Assembly (NCBI RefSeq): GCF_002858805.1
Contig: NZ_PJZI01000006.1
Location: 1 to 64,000 of the forward strand
Length of the DNA: 64,000 nucleotides
Direction: 5' to 3'
DNA from: Chimaeribacter arupi
Lineage (GTDB): Bacteria; Pseudomonadota; Gammaproteobacteria; Enterobacterales; Enterobacteriaceae
The stretch's first letter is position 1, and each line of letters starts with the position of its first letter. The notes below the pieces were generated by a model. The model had not been told where the DNA came from and searched no databases. It was given only the letters and a program-made list of their open reading frames with translations. Shown one piece after another: positions 18,462 to 27,299 of this stretch. Made by a program: the position numbers and the translations under genes.

Positions 18462-19349
18462 TTAATGCGAAGTGGTGAACGAGGCGAGCACGAGACGGGT
18501 CGCGGTTGCCAGCACGTCGCGGCGGGCTTCGGCATCCGCTTTTGGCTGCGTAAAGTAGATGGCCAGCACCAGCGGTTTGCCGTGCGGCGGCCAGATAACC
18601 GCCAGATCGTTGGTGGTGCCGTAGTCGCCCGATCCGGTTTTATCCCCGACGTCCCAGCCTGCCGGCACCCCGGCGCGGATACTCTTCGCACCGGTCTGGC
18701 TGTTCTTCAGCCAGCCAATCAGTTGCTGTTGCTGGGCCTGGGGCAAGGCCTCGCCCAGTGCCAGGTGTTGCAGGTTACGCGCCATCGCCCGCGGTGTGGA
18801 GGTGTCGCGTTCATCACCGGGAATGGCGGTATTCAATTCCGGCTCCCAGCGGTCAAGGCGGGTTTTGTCATCCCCCAGGCTGCGCGCCAGTTTGGTAATG
18901 CTCTGCGGCCCGCCGATCTCGGTTAACAACAGGTTGGCGGCGGTGTTATCACTCCATTCAATCGCCGCTGCGCAGAGTTCTGCGACCGTCATCCCCTCTG
19001 CCAGATGTTTGCCGGTGACCGGCGCGTAACTCTGCAAGGCGGCGCGATCGTAACGGATGCGTTTTTCCAGCAACGCCGGTTGCGTGACGCTGCGTTGCAG
19101 TACCGCACCCGCCGCCAGCACTTTAAAGGTGCTCGCCATGGCGAAGCGCTCTTCACCGCGGTAGGTGATTTCCCGCTGGCTGCCGGTGTCGATCAGCGCG
19201 ACCCCAAGCCGCCCATTGGCGTTGCGCTCCAGTTCCGCCAGTTGGGCCGTCAGCGTATCGGTGGCCGCAGCGGCCTGAAAAACAGCGCCGGAGAGCGCCA
19301 GCCCGGCAGCGAACAGCAGAGTACGGCGGCAACGTGACAACAGATTCAT
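18462..19349 (-). CDS. Class A beta-lactamase
   Basis: 295 aa with a signal peptide of about 29 residues ending AAA-T, so the enzyme is periplasmic. All class A elements are intact in local numbering: S73-TFK (Ambler S70-K73), S133-DN (SDN130), E169 and N173 in RWEPELN (E166, N170), K237-TG followed by SG (KTG234, with Ser at Ambler 237). Ala at Ambler 69 and Ser237 recall the chromosomal FONA/RAHN/ERP-type enzymes of Serratia fonticola, Rahnella and Erwinia; that placement is from memory of the families. No AmpR/LysR-type regulator is adjacent. AAGGA precedes the ATG, and a GTACC element sits upstream at 19382-19425. Confidence 0.93.
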   Translation of the reverse strand: MNLLSRCRRTLLFAAGLALSGAVFQAAAATDTLTAQLAELERNANGRLGVALIDTGSQREITYRGEERFAMASTFKVLAAGAVLQRSVTQPALLEKRIRYDRAALQSYAPVTGKHLAEGMTVAELCAAAIEWSDNTAANLLLTEIGGPQSITKLARSLGDDKTRLDRWEPELNTAIPGDERDTSTPRAMARNLQHLALGEALPQAQQQQLIGWLKNSQTGAKSIRAGVPAGWDVGDKTGSGDYGTTNDLAVIWPPHGKPLVLAIYFTQPKADAEARRDVLATATRLVLASFTTSH

Positions 19350-19381
19350 CTATTAAATTCCTTATTAATAAGTATAAAAAC

Positions 19382-19425
19382 AGCATCAAAAAGGTGTTTT
19401 TTTGGTACCACTAAAGCACCTTTCC
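19382..19425. repeat. GTACC element cluster E in the bla/rtcB divergent promoter region
   Basis: ATCAAAAAGGTGTTTTTTTGGTACC overlapped by GGTACCACTAAAGCACC, i.e. two half-elements sharing a GGTACC core. It sits 33 bases upstream of the bla start codon and about 130 bases before rtcB. This is the only cluster between divergent genes, so here it would act as an operator rather than a terminator. Confidence 0.7.
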
Positions 19426-19552
19426 GATACCGTAACGCGCCTTTATACAGGTTATCTTTCTGGTGCGCCTCTCCCGTTTAGCATTTCAGGATTATCCTTA
19501 TGAGAGGGTGGTATCACATCATCCCCCCGATTTTTTTTAACGAGTTATCGCT

Positions 19553-20788
19553 ATGAGTAAGAAACCGTCCGATCAGATCCAACTGCTGACCTCACCCGGC
19601 GGCGCGCCGGTAAAAATGTGGACGCAGGGTGTGCCCGTCGAGCCGGAAGCCAGGGCGCAATTACAGAACACCGCCAAAATGCCGTTTATCTTTAAACACC
19701 TGGCCGTGATGCCGGATGTGCACCTGGGCAAAGGCTCCACCATCGGCAGCGTGATCCCCACCCGCGGGGCAATTATCCCGGCGGCGGTCGGTGTGGACAT
19801 CGGCTGTGGGATGATTGCTGTGCGCACCTCGCTGACGGCAACGGATTTGCCGGACAACCTCGCCGGGCTGCGCAGCGCCATTGAGCAGGCCGTGCCGCAC
19901 GGGCGCACCACGGCGCGTTCCAAACGCGATAAAGGCGCGTGGGATCGTACGCCGCAAGAGGTGGACAACCACTGGTCAACGCTCGCCCCGCGCTTTAAAC
20001 GCCTGACCGACAAATACCCGCAGTTGCTGAAAACCAATAACCACCAGCACCTCGGCACGCTGGGCACCGGCAACCACTTTATTGAGATCTGCCTGGATGA
20101 GCAGCAACGGGTATGGGTGATGCTGCACAGCGGCTCGCGCGGGGTTGGGAATGCCATCGGCACGCTGTTTATTGCACTGGCGCAGAAAGATATGCAGCGC
20201 CATATCGCCAATTTGCCGGATCGCGATCTCGCCTATTTTGAAGAGGGCAGCCGCCATTTTGAGGACTATATGGCGGCGGTCGGCTGGGCGCAGGATTTCG
20301 CCCGCCACAACCGCGAGGTGATGATGTCGCGGGTGCTGGCGGCGCTCTCCCGGGTGGTGCCGAAACCCTTTATGACCCAGCAGGAGGCCGTGAACTGCCA
20401 CCACAATTATGTGCAGCGGGAGAGACATTTTGGCGAAGAGGTGCTGGTCACGCGTAAGGGCGCGGTGTCAGCCCAGAAGGGCGAGATGGGCATTATTCCC
20501 GGTTCAATGGGGGCGAAAAGTTTTATCGTCCGGGGGCTGGGTAATGCAGAAAGTTTCTGTTCATGCAGCCACGGCGCCGGGCGGACCATGAGCCGCACCG
20601 CCGCCAAAAAGCGTTTCAGCGTGGCTGACCAGATCCGTGCGACAGCCCATGTCGAATGCCGCAAAGACAGCGAAGTGATCGATGAAATTCCGATGGCGTA
20701 TAAAGATATTGATGCGGTGATGGCGGCGCAATCCTCGCTGGTGGAGATTGTGCATACCCTCCGGCAGGTGGTGTGTGTGAAAGGATAA
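19553..20788 (+). CDS. rtcB: RtcB-type RNA ligase
   Basis: 411 aa and clearly homologous along its length to E. coli RtcB, which joins 2',3'-cyclic phosphate or 3'-phosphate RNA ends to 5'-OH ends using GTP and Mn2+. Metal-site residues are visible in VDIGCG (Cys ~85) and GNHFIEI, and the guanylylated His lies in FCSCSHGAGR (about H340, equal to E. coli H337). It stands alone: no rtcA or rtcR is adjacent, unlike the chromosomal rtcBA operon. Roles in RNA repair, tRNA healing or ribosome recovery are possible. It is the only gene between GTACC clusters E and F. Confidence 0.93.
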   Translation: MSKKPSDQIQLLTSPGGAPVKMWTQGVPVEPEARAQLQNTAKMPFIFKHLAVMPDVHLGKGSTIGSVIPTRGAIIPAAVGVDIGCGMIAVRTSLTATDLPDNLAGLRSAIEQAVPHGRTTARSKRDKGAWDRTPQEVDNHWSTLAPRFKRLTDKYPQLLKTNNHQHLGTLGTGNHFIEICLDEQQRVWVMLHSGSRGVGNAIGTLFIALAQKDMQRHIANLPDRDLAYFEEGSRHFEDYMAAVGWAQDFARHNREVMMSRVLAALSRVVPKPFMTQQEAVNCHHNYVQRERHFGEEVLVTRKGAVSAQKGEMGIIPGSMGAKSFIVRGLGNAESFCSCSHGAGRTMSRTAAKKRFSVADQIRATAHVECRKDSEVIDEIPMAYKDIDAVMAAQSSLVEIVHTLRQVVCVKG

Positions 20789-20792
20789 ACAA

Positions 20793-20851
20793 CACCAAAA
20801 AGGCACCTTAAGAGTGCCTTTTTGGTACTAATGAGGCGCCTTTTTTACACC
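20793..20851. repeat. GTACC element cluster F (terminator-like)
   Basis: ACACCAAAAAGGCACCTTA, then GAGTGCCTTTTTGGTACT, then GAGGCGCCTTTTTTACACC: three half-elements in a row. It starts five bases after the rtcB stop and lies tail to tail between rtcB and the phosphoesterase gene. Confidence 0.85.
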
Positions 20852-20879
20852 AAAAAAACAGCCAGCCTGCACAGGCACA

Positions 20880-22967
20880 TTATAGTGGTGTGATTTCCCC
20901 GCTTTGCAGATTAACCCGGAAATTTCGGCTGGGTTGGCCGTGCAGGTACTTATCCAGCACCCGGAAAAGGGTGCCGAACCGCAGGCGAAACACCTCGTCG
21001 AATCGGCTTTTGTCGTTAATTTTTTGCGTGGCCGGCGGCAGGGTGGCGGCAAGGCTGCCGGTTAACAGGTGGTACTGCCTCAACCGCGCCGCAGAGATAT
21101 CCCGTAGCGCCAGTTCATCCGCATTACGCAGGCGATAAAAATCCACGGCCAGGTCAAATCCGTTCCAGCGAGCAAAGTCCTCCAGCGTCAATCCCGCCTG
21201 CTGGGCCAGCGCCTGGGCTTTTTGCCGGGCGTTTTCCCAGGCCTCCGGGTTTTCCTGTGAATAGCGCCGGGTGATCTCCCCCTTGCGCGGCGTGCTGCCG
21301 GATGCGCACTGCGCAGGCGCGACGCCCGGCGGCCCGCCCAGGATATCGCGGTAGGTTATCTGCCCCGCTGACTGGCTCAGGATAAGCATCTCTTTGCCGT
21401 TCAGGCTGAACAGCATTTGGCGGATGTCACACGGCCACTCTTCGGGCAGAAAACGCAGGCGTGTCAGCTCGGTGATATGCCAGTCAGTGAAGGCGTAATA
21501 GTCCGGCGCAGTGAGAATGGCTTTATTCCAGAGATGCGGCGAATGGCTGGCGTTCAGGTAATCCCACTCTTGTTGATAGTGTTCAAAAAGCTCGTTGAAA
21601 CGCGGCACACTCCCGAGGATCACCGTCTGAACCTCCATCTCTGTGCGGTTTTTAATACTGAGGATCTTATAGGCCGGGACATAAGCCGCCAGCGACGGTG
21701 CCTGAATATTGACCAACACACTGCCGTCCGGGTAGCGACGGACGCCGGTATCATTGAAGTGCATATGCCCGCCGACATGAACGCCAATGCCGGTTTTCGC
21801 CAGCGCATAGCTGGTTTCCTGACGGGGCGCCCGCGTAAGTTGCAAGGTGCCTTCACCAAACAGCGCTTCCATATCCTGCATTGCGCCGTTATCAAACTCC
21901 ACCATCGGGAAATGGCTGAACGTCACCAGCGTTTTATGTTCTGCTTTTGCGCGCTGCGCAACAGAGGCCATCCAGGCCACAGTCTGCTGTTTATGCGTCA
22001 GCATTTTGTTGTAGCCTGCCTCACCGGAGCCGGCAAAATTACCCGCCGCCCCAGGTTTTCCGGCATCCGCTTTTTCGTCCGGCACATACACATTCGCATC
22101 AACAGCCAGTAACCAGAGGCCGGGAACAGGCTCGACCAGATAGCTGCTGTCCGCCACCATAAAGCACGGGCCATAGCCCGGCTGCTTATAACGCCCACCG
22201 GTACCCTGGGTACAAATTTCATACTGCCGGCGACCAAAATCACTGGCCTGCAATGCAGCCTGATAACGGTAAGGTTGCTGGTGGTAATCAGAGTAGGGGG
22301 TTTCCCAGTAACGGTCGGCAGGCGAAGGGGTAAGGCCAAACGGCCCCATCGCCTTCATCACATACTCATACCCCCGGCTGGCCATTTCCTCGCTGCACAG
22401 GGTAGGTAACCCGGCCCCGGTGTTGATGAGGGCGGTACGGCCCGCATACCCGCTGCACTCTTTTGCGCCCCGGCTGAAAATACGTTGCGTTTGCCCGCCC
22501 TGGCCGAGGAAATCCTCTTCGCCGCCTGGGCTGTCAAACGGGCGGTTGGGATCATGGTTGCCCGGCGTGGCAAAGAAACGCATCCCATAACGTTGCCCAT
22601 ACTCCTGCAACAGCGAGACCAGCCCGCGAAGGTGCAGCGACTGCCCGTCATCGCTGAAATCCCCCGGCAGCGCGACCAGCGTAATCCCTTTGCGGCCGGC
22701 GTCATCCAGGGCGGCCCGCAGCGCGAAGTAATTTTCATTAAACAAACGCGTGGAGGTCAACTGCGCATACATAGTCCGGATCACCGCCGGGCGGCCACTT
22801 TTGCTGTTTTTCAGGCCGGCAAAGGCCCCGTCGGCAAATTGCCCGTACACATCATGAAAGTGGATATCCGGCATAAAGGCGATGCGATAGGGAGAGGTGT
22901 CGGCGGCAGCCACACTGCCGGTCACGACAGCGAGCAGCGCCAGATAACGCTGAATGATTTTCTTCAT
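20880..22967 (-). CDS. Secreted calcineurin-like metallophosphoesterase
   Basis: 695 aa from the ATG at 22967, with GGAG ten bases upstream (an ATG five codons earlier lacks this). The N-terminus MKKIIQRYLALLAVVTGSVAAA is a signal peptide. The mature N-terminal half has the whole metallophosphoesterase set: PDIHFHD, GDFSDDGQ, GNHD, SHFP and GGHMH. The C-terminal ~250 residues carry no motif I know. It should act in the periplasm or outside the cell on a phosphate or phosphodiester substrate. Its size and C-terminal extension exceed typical CpdA- or UshA-like enzymes, and it lacks the UshA-type nucleotide domain as far as I can see. Substrate unknown. Confidence 0.82.
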   Translation of the reverse strand: MKKIIQRYLALLAVVTGSVAAADTSPYRIAFMPDIHFHDVYGQFADGAFAGLKNSKSGRPAVIRTMYAQLTSTRLFNENYFALRAALDDAGRKGITLVALPGDFSDDGQSLHLRGLVSLLQEYGQRYGMRFFATPGNHDPNRPFDSPGGEEDFLGQGGQTQRIFSRGAKECSGYAGRTALINTGAGLPTLCSEEMASRGYEYVMKAMGPFGLTPSPADRYWETPYSDYHQQPYRYQAALQASDFGRRQYEICTQGTGGRYKQPGYGPCFMVADSSYLVEPVPGLWLLAVDANVYVPDEKADAGKPGAAGNFAGSGEAGYNKMLTHKQQTVAWMASVAQRAKAEHKTLVTFSHFPMVEFDNGAMQDMEALFGEGTLQLTRAPRQETSYALAKTGIGVHVGGHMHFNDTGVRRYPDGSVLVNIQAPSLAAYVPAYKILSIKNRTEMEVQTVILGSVPRFNELFEHYQQEWDYLNASHSPHLWNKAILTAPDYYAFTDWHITELTRLRFLPEEWPCDIRQMLFSLNGKEMLILSQSAGQITYRDILGGPPGVAPAQCASGSTPRKGEITRRYSQENPEAWENARQKAQALAQQAGLTLEDFARWNGFDLAVDFYRLRNADELALRDISAARLRQYHLLTGSLAATLPPATQKINDKSRFDEVFRLRFGTLFRVLDKYLHGQPSRNFRVNLQSGEITPL

Positions 22968-23025
22968 TTTATGTTGCTCCATGCAACAACCTGTTCTGTT
23001 GCGAAAAGGGCGTTTGCCCGGTCAA

Positions 23026-24594
23026 TTACGCCTGCGCTGCCCCGTCCCCATAGCCCAACTCCGTTTCCAGAAAGGCCACCAGCGCCTCTGGCGTGGGCAC
23101 ATTCATCAGTTGTTCACGAAAATCGCTGTGCATCAGCTTGCGTGCCAGCGTGGAAAAGATGCGCATATGCTCAGTCTGTGCCTGCGCCTTCAACGCCAGC
23201 ATGATAACCAGCCGGACATCCACCCCGTCGCCCCAGGGCAGCGGGGTTTTCAGGCGCAATACCGCGAGCGTGTTGTGGAGGATGGCGGGGGACTGGCAGT
23301 GCGGGATCGCCACGGAAAAGCCCAGCGCGGTGGAGAACACCGCCTCACGCTGCCAGATGGCGCGCTCCGCCTCCACGCCGGACGCGGCACGCTGGTCACT
23401 TTCCAGCCTGTCGGTCAGCTGCTTTATCACCTCATATTTATCGGGAAGGGTGTCATCAAGCTGTACCAGCGCAGGTGTGATCAGCGGCCGCGGCGCGGCC
23501 GTTTCCTCACGCCACTGAGGCCGCGGTTTATCACGCTCCAGCGTGAACCATCGCCCGGCCACTGCATCCGGGTCAGCAACCAGCACCCCATTGCGCGCGT
23601 CCAGCAGCACGCGGGTTGCCTGCTGCATCTGCGGGTGCGCCCCAGGCGGCACGCAAAGCAACGGTATGGAAAACGCCCGCGCAAGAATGGCGGTATGGGA
23701 AGTTTCCGCGCCCGTTTCCATCACAATGCCGTGCAGGTGGGGGCCGCGCAGGGCCAGCAATTGCCCCGGCGTCATCCTGCCCCGGCAGAGCACAATCGCC
23801 GCCTGTGTCAGCGCCGGTACTGCCAGTTGCGGATCGCGCGAAAGGCACGCGGCCAACCGGAACCCCAAATCTTGCATATCCAGCTCGCGCTGGCGCAAAT
23901 AGTCGCTGTCGCTCTGCCGGAACGGCAAACGCAGCGCATCGAGGGCGCAGGCGAGGGCGGCCAGCGCATTGGCCGCGCCCTGTTGGCTGAACAGCGCCTC
24001 TTCCACCGCCTCATCCCCCAGCAACTGGCTATGCGCGTCCAGGATCTGTGCGGCCTCGCCCTGGGCAGCGGCGGCGTCGCGTTCAAGTTGCGCACGGGCG
24101 CGGTGCCACGCCGCCAGCAGGTGCTGATGCTGCGTAGCGTGGTCGGTGGCAGGCTCACGTTGCGCCAGCCGGTGAAGATCGGCAGGTGTGAAACTCACCG
24201 GCGCCCCCAGCGCTATCCCCGGGCTGACGCCGTTCCCGCGCAGCACCGGGGAGGCCGTGCGTGCGAGGAAAACCGGCAGTGCACAGTCTGTGCCCGGCGC
24301 GTGCGCGGCCGGTGGGGTATCGCACCCGGCCAGCTCATGCAGGATAAAATGGCTCAACGCCTGATGGGCCGCCTGCGCGTCCGGCCCGTCAATCTGTAAC
24401 CGGCACGCATTTCCCAGGGCGACATCCGCCCCCACCAGCGCCAGCGCACTTTTGGCATTGGCCTGGCGCGCGTTATTGCCGTTCACCAGCGTCACAGACG
24501 AGGTAAACCGTGCGGCGCAGCGCGCCAGTGCACCGGCAGGGCGGGCATGGAGGCCATGCGGTAACGGGTAATGGAATGAAAGGGTCAGCATCAT
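23026..24594 (-). CDS. HPr - truncated enzyme I - EIIA(Fru) phosphotransferase fusion
   Basis: 522 aa with three PTS modules: HPr (residues ~1-85, active His about 16 in HGLHARPAG), the phosphohistidine half of enzyme I (~110-350, His about 300 in TGAETSHTAILA), and a fructose-type EIIA (~385-520, His about 432 in VAIPHCQS). The PEP-binding barrel of enzyme I is absent: the sequence passes straight from the phosphohistidine domain to EIIA. FryA-type fusions have the whole enzyme I and are ~830 aa. DhaM is a known case of a truncated enzyme I module fed by the general PTS. AGGAGG lies five bases before the chosen ATG. It is the last gene of the mannosidase/PTS operon. Confidence 0.88.
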   Translation of the reverse strand: MMLTLSFHYPLPHGLHARPAGALARCAARFTSSVTLVNGNNARQANAKSALALVGADVALGNACRLQIDGPDAQAAHQALSHFILHELAGCDTPPAAHAPGTDCALPVFLARTASPVLRGNGVSPGIALGAPVSFTPADLHRLAQREPATDHATQHQHLLAAWHRARAQLERDAAAAQGEAAQILDAHSQLLGDEAVEEALFSQQGAANALAALACALDALRLPFRQSDSDYLRQRELDMQDLGFRLAACLSRDPQLAVPALTQAAIVLCRGRMTPGQLLALRGPHLHGIVMETGAETSHTAILARAFSIPLLCVPPGAHPQMQQATRVLLDARNGVLVADPDAVAGRWFTLERDKPRPQWREETAAPRPLITPALVQLDDTLPDKYEVIKQLTDRLESDQRAASGVEAERAIWQREAVFSTALGFSVAIPHCQSPAILHNTLAVLRLKTPLPWGDGVDVRLVIMLALKAQAQTEHMRIFSTLARKLMHSDFREQLMNVPTPEALVAFLETELGYGDGAAQA

Positions 24595-24611
24595 ATTCTC
24601 CTCCTGTGGCA

Positions 24612-27194
24612 TCAGTCGATTAACCAGGAAACCGGCGTACCGGCGGTCACCACGTCATCCGTTACCGCGCTGGGCGTCTCGGCCAGGGTGACCCGGCGGC
24701 ACGCCCCCTCAGCCACCGGTTGCCCGCAGTGAAGCGGCGTGAGGCCGGGGTTCCAGCCACGCAGCAGCAGCGCATTGCTGTGCTGCGCTTTTTTGAGGGT
24801 GCTGAAATGCAGCGCGCAGTCCCATGACAGCAGGCTGTAACGCGCCGGAAAGTGCAGCCCATGTGGGTTGGTGCGAAAGCGTGACCAGCCGCTCTCAAGA
24901 TAGCCGGCGGCCGGGGTACGCCACTGCTCAACCGCCCGCCAGAAGGCCGCATCTTGCCCCTGCGCCATCGGCAGTACCGCGAAATGGGCGCGATACAGGC
25001 CGGGAAGCTGCGAATCGGGCGTCGGCAGGGCCATGCCGGACGCACGGCCCGGCCGCCACAACAGGTCAGGTTTTCCCAGCCAGCCGACACTGCGGAACAG
25101 GGTGATCGCCAGCGTCTGTGGCTGTTGGGCCGGGATTTCATACTCCCGCAACCCCTCGGTAACGACGCACACACCGCGCGTCTCGTTATGCAGCATCACC
25201 AGGCTTTGCATCGGCCAGAGTGACGCCGGGGCCTCGGCCCAGTTTTCCGCCTGCCAGCGCTGCAACGCGGCAGGCTGGTTTTCCCGTTCAATCAGCCCAA
25301 ACGGCTGATCGGCGAAGTGAACGGCCTGACTGACCCCGACCGGGATTTCCACCTGCAACCGGTGGTCGCGCAGCGTATTGTTGACCTCAATCTCCACATC
25401 CAGCCACGGCCGGTCATGCGGGAGCGACAGGATCAGGGTGACCTCCAGCGCGGCATTACACTGCCTGGCCTCGCGGGCGGCGGCGTCCAGCGGGGCAGGG
25501 ATGCGCCAGGTGAGCGTCAGGGTATCGTTCAAAGGCCCGCGCACCCCGTGCAGGCCGGTCAGGCAGCCGTCGCTGCTGATTTTCCAGTCTTCCGGCGGGG
25601 GCGAATAGTTGTAGTTATCCCCGGCGTCGCCGCCGTCCACCAGCCGCAATACACCGGGATAGCGCTGCCCGCTGCGTTTATCCTCCAGCGTAAGCTGCCC
25701 GTGCTCGACCACCAGCCGTAACCAGCGGTTCTCCAGCCCCTCCACCGCGGCCGGGGTGGTGTCAAACCCGGCTGCCCGGCCCTCCTGCAACATCAGGGTC
25801 TGGTAACCGCAGGGCGGCAAGGCCTTCACCTCCAGCAGGATGTCGCATTTGCGATACCAGGTGGCCGTGGTGCTGTTTGACAGCTCCTGCACGATGAGCG
25901 ACATATCCTGCGGGGCTTCATGCAGCAGTTGCCAGCGGCAGGGCGCCCCGGCCTGATCCACAATGCAGAAATCCTGTTCGGGCGTGTAGAGGGTCAGGCG
26001 GACATGCGCATCGCGTTCGTGGGGCAGCGGGTTGAACACGATGATTTTCTTGCCCTCGCCGTTCAGCGTGATGCCTGCCGCCAGCATGGCCATGTTCAGT
26101 TCATAAAGCTGCCGGGCGCTTTCCAGCCCATCGCACAGGCGCGCGTTGACCATGCTGTTTACGCGGTCTGCATTGCAACCGCCGATGCTGTCATGCGCCT
26201 GCGATTTCATCGCCCCACGCCAGATCTGTTCCAGCACCGGTTGCGGGTAGGGCAGCCCCAGCCGGGCATTCATCGCCAAAAGCGGCTCCAGCGTCTGGCT
26301 GACAAACTGCTCCAGCCGGGCGTTCCGCTGTTTTATGTCCATGCGGGTGGAATAAATCCCGCGATGGACACGCATATATTTTGCGCTGAGCAACTCGCCG
26401 CGCCATACCGGCAGCGCGCAGCCGGTGGCCTGCAACGCGCTGAAAAAGGCAGTAAAACTGCTGCGCTTAAAACGGTAAGCCTGCTGGCGCAGGTTCAGCG
26501 TATCCAGCATCGCAGGCACTGCATATTCGAAGGGGGACTGGTCGTTGCCGTTAGGCAGCAACAGGTGATCGGTCAGGGAAAAACGCGCCTGTTTGTCGAG
26601 GATTTCAGGCAGGCGTTGCGCCGCCTGCGTTGCCTCCCCCGGCAACCCTTTGGCACAGCCGTAGCCCCAGGGCAGCACCGCGGTGGTCACGCGGCTGCCG
26701 TTCTGGGCGCACCAGGTAAATTCGCTGGCAGGGACATCATGCTCGCACCAGCCGCGCCAGATCACCGCGCAGCCGATGCCGAACTCGCGCAGAAACAGCG
26801 GAAGCTGGGCGCTCTGCCCAAAAGAGTCCGGGACATAGCCGACCGGCATGTAACCGCCCCACGCCTCGCAGTCCGCTTTTCCCAACAGCAGGTTGCGGGT
26901 GATCGACTCCGCCCCCACCACCAAAAAATCGGTCTGGGTATACCAGGGGCCAATCAGGATCCGCCCCTGGCGGATCAGCGTTTGCAGGCGTTCACGGTGT
27001 TCCGGGGCGACCTGCACATCATCCTCCAGCATCACCGTTTGCCCATCCAGCACAAAAGGCCCGAGGTCAGGATCCTGTTCCAGGCGACAGAGCAGATCCT
27101 GCATAAAATAATAGAGCAGCGTTTTTGACTCATTCTCAGTGAAATACCACTCGCGATCCCAATGCGTATGCTGAATGACATGCACGGTTTTCAT
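24612..27194 (-). CDS. Alpha-mannosidase, GH38 (MngB-like)
   Basis: 860 aa, close to E. coli MngB (877). The first zinc-ligand motif HWDREW is at residues 11-16 and the nucleophile Asp (about D89) lies in GPWYTQTDF. An all-beta C-terminal half follows. GH38 enzymes remove alpha-mannosyl residues. MngB splits phosphorylated 2-O-mannosylglycerate brought in by the PTS, and this gene lies between fructose-type EIIC and EIIA genes in the same orientation. The same sugar class is therefore likely, but the transporter is split differently from MngA, so the substrate may differ. The enzyme should be cytoplasmic (no signal peptide). Its stop codon is 17 bases from the next gene's start. Confidence 0.88.
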   Translation of the reverse strand: MKTVHVIQHTHWDREWYFTENESKTLLYYFMQDLLCRLEQDPDLGPFVLDGQTVMLEDDVQVAPEHRERLQTLIRQGRILIGPWYTQTDFLVVGAESITRNLLLGKADCEAWGGYMPVGYVPDSFGQSAQLPLFLREFGIGCAVIWRGWCEHDVPASEFTWCAQNGSRVTTAVLPWGYGCAKGLPGEATQAAQRLPEILDKQARFSLTDHLLLPNGNDQSPFEYAVPAMLDTLNLRQQAYRFKRSSFTAFFSALQATGCALPVWRGELLSAKYMRVHRGIYSTRMDIKQRNARLEQFVSQTLEPLLAMNARLGLPYPQPVLEQIWRGAMKSQAHDSIGGCNADRVNSMVNARLCDGLESARQLYELNMAMLAAGITLNGEGKKIIVFNPLPHERDAHVRLTLYTPEQDFCIVDQAGAPCRWQLLHEAPQDMSLIVQELSNSTTATWYRKCDILLEVKALPPCGYQTLMLQEGRAAGFDTTPAAVEGLENRWLRLVVEHGQLTLEDKRSGQRYPGVLRLVDGGDAGDNYNYSPPPEDWKISSDGCLTGLHGVRGPLNDTLTLTWRIPAPLDAAAREARQCNAALEVTLILSLPHDRPWLDVEIEVNNTLRDHRLQVEIPVGVSQAVHFADQPFGLIERENQPAALQRWQAENWAEAPASLWPMQSLVMLHNETRGVCVVTEGLREYEIPAQQPQTLAITLFRSVGWLGKPDLLWRPGRASGMALPTPDSQLPGLYRAHFAVLPMAQGQDAAFWRAVEQWRTPAAGYLESGWSRFRTNPHGLHFPARYSLLSWDCALHFSTLKKAQHSNALLLRGWNPGLTPLHCGQPVAEGACRRVTLAETPSAVTDDVVTAGTPVSWLID

Positions 27195-27299
27195 GATTAT
27201 CCCTTTTCCTGTGTCAGGGGTTATTCAGGGTGGGCGGCATCCCAGAAAATGGGCTTTCTGCTGACGCCTCTCGTCTGAAATAAATAAACCGGGTCGTGA

